From Kutzneria sp. CA-103260 (GTDB lineage Bacteria > Actinomycetota > Actinomycetes > Mycobacteriales > Pseudonocardiaceae), in NCBI RefSeq assembly GCF_018263855.1, contig NZ_CP073318.1:4092001-4156000 (forward strand): a stretch of DNA of 64,000 nt, read 5' to 3'. The notes below the pieces were generated by a model. The model was not told the origin of the DNA. It worked only from the letters and a program-made list of their open reading frames with translations, and searched no databases. Below are positions 27,158 to 34,998 of this stretch, piece after piece. Positions within the stretch are counted from its first letter, which is position 1. Each line of letters begins with the position of its first letter. The position numbers were made by a program, and so were the translations under genes.

Positions 27158-28365
27158 GAGGCGCTGGTCTCCTTCTGCTTGTGGTGAACCTGCTTGTGGT
27201 GAACACCGTCCGCCGCGGCCAGGACGTCGGCGATCAGGTCGGGGGTGTCCTCGGTGCCGGCGGCCAGCCGGACCAGGCCCAGCGGAACCCCTGACGCGGC
27301 GATCTGTTCCTCGCTGAGCATTCCTCGCCACATTGACGCCGGGTGCACGGCCAGGGACTCCACGCCGCCGAGGCTGGCCGACCGGCGGCTGTAGCGCAGC
27401 CGGCCCAGGAACGCGTCGGCCGCCGCGAAACCACCGGTCAGCTCAACCGCGAGCACGCCACCGAAGCCGTTCATCTGCTTGCGCGCCAACGCATGCTGCG
27501 GATGGCCGGGCAGACCGGGATAGTGCACGCGGGCCACCGCCGGATGCTTGCTCAGCACCTCGGCCAGAGCCTGGCCGTTGGCATTGTGGCGAGCCACCCG
27601 CAGCGGCAGGGTGCGCAAGCCGCGCAGCAGCAGCCAGGCGTCGACCGGACCGAGCACCGCCCCGGTGAGCACGGCGGTGTCCCAGATCCGGTCCAACAGC
27701 TCCGCCGATCCGGCCAGCACCCCGGCCGACACGTCGGTGTGGCCGTTGAGGTACTTGGTCGCGCTGTGCCAGACCAGGTCGATCCCGAGGTCGGCCGGCC
27801 GCTGGTTCAGCGGCGTGGCGAAGGTGTTGTCGGCCACGGTCAGCACGTTGTTGGCGCGGGCCAGCTCGGCCACCGCCGACAGGTCGGTGACCTGCAACAG
27901 CGGATTGCTCGGCGTCTCCACCAGGATCAGCCGGGTCTTCGGCGTCAACGCCCGCGCGAACTGCTCCGGGTCGGTCTGGTCGACCACGGTGGTGGACACT
28001 CCCAGCCGTGGCAACAGGTTCAGCAGCACCGACCCGGTGCCGCCGTAGGTCGACTTCTGCCCGATCACATGGTCGCCGGCCGACACCAGGCCCAGCACGG
28101 TGGTGGTGAGGGCGGCCATGCCCGAGGCGGTGACCATCGCCGCCTCGGTGTGCTCCAGCTCCGCGACCACCGCCGCGACCTGAGTGTGGTTCGGATTGCC
28201 GTATCGGGTGTAGAAGTCGTGGCCCCGGGACTCCACGGCGACCCGCGCGAAGTCGTCCCCGTCGTCGGCCGAGAACGTCGCCGTCTGGTAGATCGGCGGC
28301 GCCACGGCGCGGCTGGGGTGGACGTGGCGGTCGGCGTGGACCACGACCGTGCTGCTGCCCGTCAT
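27154..28365 (-). CDS. Trans-sulfuration PLP enzyme (cystathionine/methionine gamma-lyase family)
   Basis: The 403-residue protein has the family PLP site HSATKYLNGH, the phosphate-binding TASGMAAL and the VADNTFATP segment. The ATG at 28365 follows GGGAGG at good spacing; longer frames run through the Lrp promoter and gene. A tandem 15-bp duplication gives the C-terminal tail a repeated VHHKQ. It is divergent from an Lrp-type regulator and coupled to an amidohydrolase, which suggests an amino-acid catabolic unit. Gamma-lyase and gamma-synthase cannot be separated on this evidence. Confidence 0.9.
   Translation of the reverse strand: MTGSSTVVVHADRHVHPSRAVAPPIYQTATFSADDGDDFARVAVESRGHDFYTRYGNPNHTQVAAVVAELEHTEAAMVTASGMAALTTTVLGLVSAGDHVIGQKSTYGGTGSVLLNLLPRLGVSTTVVDQTDPEQFARALTPKTRLILVETPSNPLLQVTDLSAVAELARANNVLTVADNTFATPLNQRPADLGIDLVWHSATKYLNGHTDVSAGVLAGSAELLDRIWDTAVLTGAVLGPVDAWLLLRGLRTLPLRVARHNANGQALAEVLSKHPAVARVHYPGLPGHPQHALARKQMNGFGGVLAVELTGGFAAADAFLGRLRYSRRSASLGGVESLAVHPASMWRGMLSEEQIAASGVPLGLVRLAAGTEDTPDLIADVLAAADGVHHKQVHHKQKETSAS
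27175..27204. repeat. Tandem duplication of 15 bp in a coding tail
   Basis: CTGCTTGTGGTGAAC occurs twice in direct succession (27175-27189 and 27190-27204) inside the 3' end of the trans-sulfuration gene. The repeat is in frame and adds five residues. Confidence 0.9.
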
Positions 28366-28513
28366 ACTGCCCTCCCGTGGATGTCTCTGACACCACGAGA
28401 ATGGCCAACGGAATGGCCGGAAAGCCCCGATTGCGGCAACTTTGGCAGCAACTAGCGCCTGGATCGGGGCAGGTGGTGTGGTAGGGCGGGGGCTGGCGCA
28501 ATATCCTGCCAAC

Positions 28514-28954
28514 GTGGATGACGTGGACCGCTCGATACTGGCCGTGCTGGAGCAGGACGGCCGGATCAGCAACGCCGATCTCGCCGCCCGGGTCGGCCTG
28601 TCGCCGTCGCCGTGCCTGCGGCGGGTGCGCCGACTGGAGGAGACCGGGGTGATCCGCGGCTACCGGGCGCTGATCGACCCCGCCGCGGTCGGCCGGGGGC
28701 TGCGGGTGTTCGCCGGCGTCCGACTGGTGCGGCACGCCCGCGCGGACGTGGTGGCCTTCGAGCAGGCCGTGCTCAAGCTGGACGAGGTGGTGCACAGCCA
28801 CCACGTCACCGGCAACTACGACTACCTGCTCCAGGTGGAGGTGGCCGACCTGCCGGCGTACGAGGACTTCCACGCCAACCGGCTGGCCAGCCTGCCCGGG
28901 GTGGCCGCGGTGAGCAGCTACGTCACGATGAAGACGCTCACGGCTGGCAGTTGA
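28514..28954 (+). CDS. Lrp/AsnC family transcriptional regulator
   Basis: The 146-residue protein has an N-terminal winged helix (VDRSILAVLEQDGRISNADL..., recognition region GLSPSPCLRRVRRLE) and a C-terminal ligand-sensing domain. The GTG at 28514 matches the usual N-terminus. It is divergent from the trans-sulfuration gene across 148 bp, the usual arrangement for local control by an amino acid. Its 3' end overlaps the convergent lactonase gene by 17 bp. Confidence 0.92.
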   Translation: MDDVDRSILAVLEQDGRISNADLAARVGLSPSPCLRRVRRLEETGVIRGYRALIDPAAVGRGLRVFAGVRLVRHARADVVAFEQAVLKLDEVVHSHHVTGNYDYLLQVEVADLPAYEDFHANRLASLPGVAAVSSYVTMKTLTAGS

Positions 28955-29816
28955 GGCGCAGGCCGCCCCACGGCCACGGCAGTTCGTACACCACGCCACG
29001 GCCGCCGGAGCTGACGTAGGCGGTGTCGCCACCGAAGCAGACGTTGGTGACGTACGGGTCTTCGACCGGCGTGACGAACGCGCCGAGCACCTTGCCTTCC
29101 GGGCTGATCACGCGGATGCCGGAGCCCGGCAGGTCGGCCACGCACACGTTGCCGGCGGCGTCGACGGCCAGGCCGTCCCACTTCAGGTTCCGGCTGCCCT
29201 CGTGCTGGTGGAGGTCGGGCCGTTCGACGAGCTTGCCGGGCCCGGCGATGTCGTAGCACCGGAGGCGGCCGGTGAACGTCTCGGAGGCGTAGAGCCGCGA
29301 TCCGTCCGGGGACAGACCAGCGCCGTTGGGGATGTGCAAGCCGCCGGCTGCGACGTGGACCGTGCGGGCGACGGGATCACCGTAGTAGAGCATCCCCCGT
29401 GTGGTGTCCACGAAGTAGCAGGATCCGTTGGTGTCGAAGACGATGTCGTTGAGGCCGCCGATGCGCTCGCCGTCGCATTCGGTGAACACCGCCTTGACGG
29501 CGCCGGTCTCGACGTCGACCCGCCACAGCGTGCCGCCGGTGTTGTCATCGGCCCGGCCGTTGGGACGGCGGACACCGTCGTCGCCGTCGAAGGTGAAGCC
29601 ACCGCTGTCGCAGACGTAGATCGCTCCATCCGGACCGAACGCGCAACCGTTGGCACCACCGGAGAACTCGGCGACCGTCTCCTTACGACCGTCGGGATGC
29701 ACCCGTGTCAGCGCACGCCCCTCGATCTCCGGAACGAAGACCGAGCCGTCCGCGCCGACCGACGCCCCTTCGGGAAACCGCAGGCCGTCGGCGATCGCGC
29801 GGGCAGTGTCGAACAT
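28938..29816 (-). CDS. SMP-30/gluconolactonase-like six-bladed beta-propeller
   Basis: The 292-residue protein has the SGL repeat pattern: LRFPEGASVGADGSVFVPE at the start, GGLNDIVFDTNGSCYFVD and GLSPDGSRLYASET in the middle, and KWDGLAVDAAGNVCVAD later. The family uses a bound divalent metal to hydrolyse lactones. No signal peptide is seen. The ATG at 29816 has AGGAGA 6 nt upstream. It is followed upstream by a TetR gene 34 nt away on the same strand. Confidence 0.87.
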   Translation of the reverse strand: MFDTARAIADGLRFPEGASVGADGSVFVPEIEGRALTRVHPDGRKETVAEFSGGANGCAFGPDGAIYVCDSGGFTFDGDDGVRRPNGRADDNTGGTLWRVDVETGAVKAVFTECDGERIGGLNDIVFDTNGSCYFVDTTRGMLYYGDPVARTVHVAAGGLHIPNGAGLSPDGSRLYASETFTGRLRCYDIAGPGKLVERPDLHQHEGSRNLKWDGLAVDAAGNVCVADLPGSGIRVISPEGKVLGAFVTPVEDPYVTNVCFGGDTAYVSSGGRGVVYELPWPWGGLRLNCQP

Positions 29817-29850
29817 CGTGTCTCCTAGTCGTTCGAGGGCTCTGCGCCGG

Positions 29851-30468
29851 TCAGCCCGGGAAGCCACGGACCGCGGTCAGCAAAGCCTCTCGCATCGCCG
29901 CCTGATAGACGGAGGACTTCACCTCGGCGTGGAACGCGAAGTGCTCGACGGCCACCCGCAACGCGACGTTGATCATCGCTGCCTGAACGGTGACGGCCAG
30001 GTCGGGCTCGGCCAGTCCGGCACGGTCGGCGAGGGCCCGGGCGAAGGCCGGCTCGGCGTCGCGGTGCGCCTCCAGCCAGACCGCGCGCAGGCCCGGTTCG
30101 GTGCGGGTCAGGCGAATCAGGCTCCGCACCGTCTTGAGATCGTCGGTGGCGTGCTGGTTCGGCGGGCAAAGCAGGTCCACCAGGTCGGCCGCGTCCTGGT
30201 CGCGGCGCCAGGACCGCAGCCGCTCGGCGGTGTGCTCGATGCCGCCGGTCAGCATCGGTGTGACGAAGCTTTCCTTGGTCGGGAAGTAGCGCCACAGGGT
30301 GCGGGCGGAGATGCCGGCCGCCTCGGCGATCTCCTCAGCGGTGGTGTCGGCGACCCCCTTGGCCAGGAACAGGTCCACGGCGACGCGAGCCACCTCCAGG
30401 CGCGTCTCGGCCTTGCGCCGCTCGGTGAGCGGCGGACGTCCCATCCGCGCCGCTGTCTTCTCGGGCAT
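29851..30468 (-). CDS. TetR family regulator
   Basis: The 205-residue protein has an N-terminal helix-turn-helix (TAEEIAEAAGISARTLWRYF) followed by a helical ligand domain. The ATG at 30468 gives the usual short basic arm (MPEKTAARMGRPPLTERRK). It is divergent from the SDR/BVMO pair across 74 bp and is probably their repressor. It may also control the downstream lactonase, since a lactonase next to a BVMO makes chemical sense. Confidence 0.9.
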   Translation of the reverse strand: MPEKTAARMGRPPLTERRKAETRLEVARVAVDLFLAKGVADTTAEEIAEAAGISARTLWRYFPTKESFVTPMLTGGIEHTAERLRSWRRDQDAADLVDLLCPPNQHATDDLKTVRSLIRLTRTEPGLRAVWLEAHRDAEPAFARALADRAGLAEPDLAVTVQAAMINVALRVAVEHFAFHAEVKSSVYQAAMREALLTAVRGFPG

Positions 30469-30542
30469 GTCAAGCACCCTACTACTTTTTGTCGTCGACT
30501 GACTATATGGCGCTCCGTGCCAACAAGTTGTACGGTGCACCT

Positions 30543-31292
30543 ATGACACAGAGCGTTGTGGTCACCGGCGGGGGTTCGGGAATCGGAAGGGCGGCGGCAC
30601 TCCAGTTCGCCGCCGCCGGCGCGAAGGTCGTGATCGCCGATCTCAACGGCGACGCGGCCAAGACCGTGGTCGAGGAGATCACCGCGGCCGGCGGCAAGGC
30701 GGTGGAGGTGGTCGGCGACCTGACCGACCAGGCCGTGATCGACCAGGTGGTCGCCACCGCGGTCGAGACCTTCGGCGGCCTGGACGTGCTGGTGAACAAC
30801 GCCGGCATCGCCGACTCGATGGCCGCCGCCGCGGACGTCACCGACGCCGAATGGCACCGGATCCTGGCCGTCGACCTGACCGCCCCGTTCCTGCTCACCC
30901 GGGCGGCGCTGCCGGTCATGCTGGCCAAGGGCAAGGGATCGATCGTCTACACCATCTCCGAGGCCGGGCTGCGCGGCAGCGCCGCCGGCACCGCGTACAC
31001 CACGGCCAAGCACGGCCTGGTCGGGCTGACCCGGTCGGTGGCGGTCATGTACCGCGACGCCGGCATCCGGGCCAACGCCATCGCGCCCGGCGGCACCCGC
31101 ACCGGCATCGTCGTCAACGCCGACCCCGAGGGGCACGGCCCTCAGGTCGTCGGCCGGTACCTGCAGCAGAACGTCGGCCGCATCGCCGACGCCGACGAGC
31201 AGGCTGCGGCCATCGTCTTCCTCGCCTCCGACGCGGCGTCCAACATCAACGGCGCCGTGCTCCCCGTAGACAACGGCTGGGCCGCCGTCTAA
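30543..31292 (+). CDS. Short-chain dehydrogenase/reductase
   Basis: The 249-residue SDR has TGGGSGIG near residues 8-15, NNAG in VLVNNAGIADS, and YTTAK as the catalytic Tyr-Lys pair, with Ser in YTISEAG. It lies 20 nt before the BVMO gene. An alcohol dehydrogenase of this type paired with a Baeyer-Villiger monooxygenase usually makes the ketone substrate for it. Confidence 0.9.
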   Translation: MTQSVVVTGGGSGIGRAAALQFAAAGAKVVIADLNGDAAKTVVEEITAAGGKAVEVVGDLTDQAVIDQVVATAVETFGGLDVLVNNAGIADSMAAAADVTDAEWHRILAVDLTAPFLLTRAALPVMLAKGKGSIVYTISEAGLRGSAAGTAYTTAKHGLVGLTRSVAVMYRDAGIRANAIAPGGTRTGIVVNADPEGHGPQVVGRYLQQNVGRIADADEQAAAIVFLASDAASNINGAVLPVDNGWAAV

Positions 31293-31312
31293 CTCTCACG
31301 AAGGGCAGGACA

Positions 31313-33079
31313 TTGTCCATTGAACTGGGGTTCGATCCGGCGGCGCTGCGCGCCAAGTACCGGACCGAGCGGGATCGACGCATCCGCCCCGAGGGCTCGG
31401 CCCAGTACCAGCCGGCCGGCGACTACGGCGCCGACCCGCACGCCGACCCGGACTTCACCCGGGAACCGTTGCACGACAAGGTGGACGCCGTGGTCGTCGG
31501 CGGCGGCTTCGGTGGGCTGCTGGCCGCCGCCCGGCTGCGGCAGGTCGGCGTCGAGCGCATCCGGGTGATCGACAAGGCTGGGGACTTCGGCGGCACCTGG
31601 TACTGGAACCGCTACCCCGGCATCCACTGCGACATCGAGTCGTACGTCTACCTGCCGCTGCTGGAAGAACTCGGCTATGTGCCGACGTGGAAGTACGCGC
31701 CCGGCGAGGAGATCCGCCAGCACGCCCGGGCCATCGGGCGGCACTTCGACCTGTACCGGGACGCCTGCTTCCAGACCGGTGTCACCGAACTGCGCTGGGA
31801 CGAGGACGCCTGGCTCGTCTCCACCGACCGGGGCGACCGGATGCGGGCGCGGTACGTCGTGGTGTCCAACGGGACCCTGGACCGGCCCAAGCTGCCGGGC
31901 ATTCCCGGCATCGAGACGTTCGCCGGCCACACCTTCCACACCAGCCGCTGGGACTACGACTACACCGGCGGCGACGCCGACGGCGGCCTGCACAAGCTGG
32001 CCGACAAGCGAATCGCTCTCATCGGCACCGGCGCGACGGCGATCCAGGCCGTGCCGCATCTGGGGCGCGACGCCCGGGAGCTGTACGTCTTCCAGCGCAC
32101 CCCGTCCACTGTGGACGTTCGCGGCAACCGTCGTACCGACCCGGAGTGGGCGGCGTCCTTGACACCCGGGTGGCAACGGCGGCGGATGGAGAACTTCCTC
32201 AACATCGTCGCCGGCGGGCAGGCCGAGTCCGAAGACCTGGTGTCCGACGGCTGGACCTCCAGCGCCCACATGCTGCACAACCTCACGCCCGTCGAAGTTC
32301 GCGACACGCTCACCGCTGCCGAGCGGGAACTGGCCGACGAAATCGCCGACTTCCAGAAGATGAACCAGATCCGGGGCCGCGTCACGGACATCGTCCAGGA
32401 TCCGGCCACCGCCGCCCTGCTCGAACCGTGGTACCGCTACATGTGCAAGCGGCCCACGTTCAGCGACGAATACCTCCAGACCTTCAACCGCCCCAACGTC
32501 ACCCTCGTCGACACCGCCGACCACGGCGGCGTCGACCGCATCACCCCGCGATCCCTCGTCGTCGGCGACCGCGAATACGAAGTCGACTGCATCATCTTCG
32601 CCACCGGCTTCAGCGTCGGCATGTCCGACGTCCTCACCGGCCAACTGCCCGTGCACGGACGCGGCGGCACCACGCTTCGTGAACACTGGGGCCGTGGACT
32701 CCGCACCCTGCATGGGTTCTACAGCGACGGCTTCCCCAACCTGTTCCTCATGGGTGGGTTGCAGAACGCTGCGGCGGTGAACTTCGTGCACATCCTCGAC
32801 GAGCAGGCGGGGCACATCGCTGAGGTTGTTCGGGAGGCGGAGAAGCGGGGGGCTCGGCGGGTGGAGCCGAGTAGCGCGGCGGTGGAGGCGTGGCAGGAAG
32901 CGTTGGGCGAGAACGCTGAGACGCTGTACAAGTTTCACGCCGAGTGCACGCCGGGGTACTACAACAACGAGGGTATGCCACGGATGCGACAGGGGTACGG
33001 AAAGGGAGCGGTTGCGTTTCATGCGCTGTTGAGGGAATGGCGGGAGAGCGGGGGGATGGAGGAGGTTATGGCGGGGTAG
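31313..33079 (+). CDS. Baeyer-Villiger flavin monooxygenase
   Basis: The 588-residue protein has the BVMO fingerprint FxGxxxHxxxW as FAGHTFHTSRW near residue 205, an FAD motif VVGGGFGG near residues 62-69 and an NADPH motif around IGTGATAIQ. The best start is a TTG at 31313, because GGGCAGGA lies just upstream and no ATG or GTG is available before the conserved N-terminal extension. It would oxidise a ketone made by the SDR to an ester or lactone, which the nearby SMP-30-like enzyme might open. The substrate is unknown. Confidence 0.9.
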   Translation: MSIELGFDPAALRAKYRTERDRRIRPEGSAQYQPAGDYGADPHADPDFTREPLHDKVDAVVVGGGFGGLLAAARLRQVGVERIRVIDKAGDFGGTWYWNRYPGIHCDIESYVYLPLLEELGYVPTWKYAPGEEIRQHARAIGRHFDLYRDACFQTGVTELRWDEDAWLVSTDRGDRMRARYVVVSNGTLDRPKLPGIPGIETFAGHTFHTSRWDYDYTGGDADGGLHKLADKRIALIGTGATAIQAVPHLGRDARELYVFQRTPSTVDVRGNRRTDPEWAASLTPGWQRRRMENFLNIVAGGQAESEDLVSDGWTSSAHMLHNLTPVEVRDTLTAAERELADEIADFQKMNQIRGRVTDIVQDPATAALLEPWYRYMCKRPTFSDEYLQTFNRPNVTLVDTADHGGVDRITPRSLVVGDREYEVDCIIFATGFSVGMSDVLTGQLPVHGRGGTTLREHWGRGLRTLHGFYSDGFPNLFLMGGLQNAAAVNFVHILDEQAGHIAEVVREAEKRGARRVEPSSAAVEAWQEALGENAETLYKFHAECTPGYYNNEGMPRMRQGYGKGAVAFHALLREWRESGGMEEVMAG

Positions 33080-33183
33080 GGGGCGGAGCGTTTGGGGTGA
33101 CACGGGGCAGGGGCATGGCTTGACAGGGGAATAGTTTGACGAGGGTCGGGGGCGTTTATTGTCTTAGCGAGTTCCCTTGGTTT

Positions 33184-33312
33184 CTCCGGGTGGATTTTGC
33201 GTGGAGCCTCTGGACGATGGCAGTCGAGGCAAAACGAGGGCAGGCTGTGCCTGCCTCGAATCGCGGACGAGCTTATGCCATCGCCCCCTCCACGCAAAAT
33301 CCACCCTCCGAG
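33184..33312 (+). repeat. 129-bp branched palindrome, copy A
   Basis: The outer arm (GGGTGGATTTTGCGTGGAG then CGATGGC) pairs with the inner arm (GCCATCG then CTCCACGCAAAATCCACCC). Between them lies an inner hairpin, GGCAGGC/GCCTGCC with a TGT loop. Copies B, C and D have exactly the same length. It lies in the 345-bp gap between the BVMO and HNH genes. Confidence 0.92.
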
Positions 33313-33388
33313 GTAAGGGGCGGGGGTTCTTGGGGTGGGATGGTCGGGAAAAGGTTTTCTTTGCAGACTTGAGTTCACCCGTTAGTGA

Positions 33389-33418
33389 TTCGAGTTCGAT
33401 CATGTGTGCGAGTATTCT
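33389..33418 (+). promoter_or_regulatory. Conserved promoter of HNH gene 1
   Basis: TTCGAG, an 18-bp spacer and TATTCT are followed at once by GGAGGCATG. The HNH gene in cassette 2 has the same layout (TTCGAG, 18 bp, TATTAT, GGAGGCATG). A further conserved block, CCCGTTAGTG, lies just upstream in both. The -10 is so close to the ATG that transcription should start at or near the start codon. Confidence 0.6.
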
Positions 33419-33424
33419 GGAGGC

Positions 33425-34570
33425 ATGAAGGAAATCACCCGAGAGCTGGAGTCCATGGAACCCGCAGGGGTCATGGTGGACCTGCTCCTGGGTGTGGATG
33501 TCGAGGGCCTTACCGATGATCAGAAGCTCACTCTGCTTATCGTGGCTCGTAAGGCCATGGCGGCTCTCCACTACGTCGAGCTCAGCCTGATTCGGGGAAT
33601 CGAGGACACCGCCGAGATCGCCATGGCGACTCACGAGCCGGAGCAGTCGGTGGTTCGTCAGAAGGAATACAGCGACGTCCTGGACCGGCTACCCCGATGT
33701 GCGGAACTGTTGAGACGTGGGGAGATCGATGCCCGTCGGCTCAAGACGGTGGATGACCGGGTGGTGCACCTGACCGACCCTGAACTGGTGGCTCAGGTGG
33801 ATGAGGCCCTGGCGGACGTGGCCCCCGGCCTGACCCGCACTCAACTGGCCCGCCGGGCCACCAAGGCCGTGGCGGAGGCTGACCCTCTCGGCTATGACCA
33901 GCGCCGGCTGAAGGCCCGCGAGGACCGGCGAGTCGAGTTCACCCCGCTACCCGACGGCATGGCCCAGCTCAGCATCATCCTGCCAGCCATCGACGCCCGC
34001 CAGGCCTACGACCTCCTGACTCAGGATGCCCGGGCCCTGGTCAAAGACGACCGCACCACCGACCAGAAACGAGCCGACGCCTTCCTGGACCGCTTCCTCG
34101 GCTACGGGGTGGACCGCAAGGTCAAAGTCCACGTCACCATCTCACTGGAGACCCTGATGGGGTTGACCGAAGACCCCGGTCTGCTCGACGGGTACGGCCC
34201 GATCGCCGCCGACTCCGCCCGCGAACTGGCCATGCACGGCCCCTGGCGCGGATTCCTCCTCGACGAGTACGACCGCGCCGACGCCTTGAGCAGGGAGAAG
34301 TACCGCCCCACCGCCAGAATCAAAGAATTCTCCGAGCTCAGCGCCGGCGGAGTCTGCTCCGCCCCCGGCTGCACCACACCCATTCAGGAGATCGACCACA
34401 CCACCCCCTGGCCCCAGGGCAAAACCTCCGCCAACCAACTCAAGGGCTACTGCACCCATCACCACCACCTGAAGCATGGCAACTACACGGCAACTCTGGA
34501 CAAAGGCGGAACCCTGCACTGGGTCACTCCACAAGGCCGCCACTACACCACCCGGCCCCATCAATACTGA
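33425..34570 (+). CDS. DUF222 / HNH endonuclease (13E12 repeat family), copy 1
   Basis: The 381-residue protein has an N-terminal DUF222 region (about 1-290) and a C-terminal HNH nuclease domain: CSAPGC, the first His in EIDHTTPW, Asn in ANQLKGYC and the final His cluster THHHHLKHG. The metal-finger cysteines and all catalytic residues are present. It has the same length as copy 2 (51687-52832), and I judge about 80% of residues to be identical. The ATG at 33425 is the one conserved between the copies. Biochemical function is unknown for the family; DNA cleavage is expected from the HNH domain. Confidence 0.92.
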   Translation: MKEITRELESMEPAGVMVDLLLGVDVEGLTDDQKLTLLIVARKAMAALHYVELSLIRGIEDTAEIAMATHEPEQSVVRQKEYSDVLDRLPRCAELLRRGEIDARRLKTVDDRVVHLTDPELVAQVDEALADVAPGLTRTQLARRATKAVAEADPLGYDQRRLKAREDRRVEFTPLPDGMAQLSIILPAIDARQAYDLLTQDARALVKDDRTTDQKRADAFLDRFLGYGVDRKVKVHVTISLETLMGLTEDPGLLDGYGPIAADSARELAMHGPWRGFLLDEYDRADALSREKYRPTARIKEFSELSAGGVCSAPGCTTPIQEIDHTTPWPQGKTSANQLKGYCTHHHHLKHGNYTATLDKGGTLHWVTPQGRHYTTRPHQY

Positions 34571-34797
34571 CCACCCGTTCCTTGACAACTCCACAGCGAA
34601 ACAGCACCCGACAAGGAGGAAGAACTGGCCGGCGAAGGGCGGGACCAGAAAGCCAGGAAGAGGGTGGCGAGAAGGCCGCCCAAGCGAAGAGCGGGAGATG
34701 AATGCAGCAGGGGCCAGGAAAAGGTGAAGGGGATCCAAATCTAGCCAAAGCGCCAGCGCCGAAAAGCGCGACCGCCCCAGCAACCCCCACCCCTTAC

Positions 34798-34926
34798 CTC
34801 GGAGGGTGGATTTTGCGTGGAGGGGGGCGATGGCATAAGCTGCCGACGATCGAGGCAGGCGCAGCCTGCCCGCTTCTTTGCCTCGACTGCCATCGCCCAG
34901 AGGCTCCACGCAAAATCCACCCGGAG
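34798..34926 (-). repeat. 129-bp branched palindrome, copy B (inverted relative to copy A)
   Basis: The reverse complement matches copy A over its whole length with a few substitutions. The match even extends about 15 bp beyond the inner end (GAGGTAAGGGG). The inner hairpin is GGCAGGC/GCCTGCC with a GCA loop. It occupies the 428-bp gap between the HNH gene and the peptidase gene. The rest of that gap (34571-34797) holds the 3' flank shared with cassette 2 and no gene. Confidence 0.92.
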
Positions 34927-34998
34927 CCACCCCAAAAAAACACCCCACCCCCGCCCACTCCACACATCCCACACACACCCAAAACCCACCCGCAACCC

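Larger units (their letters stand above)
33184..34926. mobile_element. Cassette 1: DUF222-HNH gene between inverted 129-bp palindromes
   Basis: A DUF222-HNH gene is bounded by two inverted copies of the same 129-bp element, with the CTCCGGG end outermost on both sides. A matching unit lies at 51481-53086. Conserved sequence covers the promoter, the gene, the 3' flank (GACCACCCG then TTTGACAACTCCACAGCG) and the repeats, so the whole block behaves as one unit. No transposase and no clear target-site duplication are seen. It resembles the 13E12 repeat family in gene content. That it moves is inference. Confidence 0.6.

Noticed and set aside
33184..33312. The 129-bp palindromes as ordinary transcription terminators
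   Set aside because: They flank both ends of the HNH gene in fixed orientation, including the promoter side, have no T-run, and share an identical 129-bp length with conserved sequence. Ordinary terminators in this window are short and unrelated in sequence.
33184..34926. Insertion sequence or group I/II intron explanation of the HNH cassettes
   Set aside because: There is no transposase, no intron core, no interrupted host gene and no clear target-site duplication. HNH alone does not make an intron.
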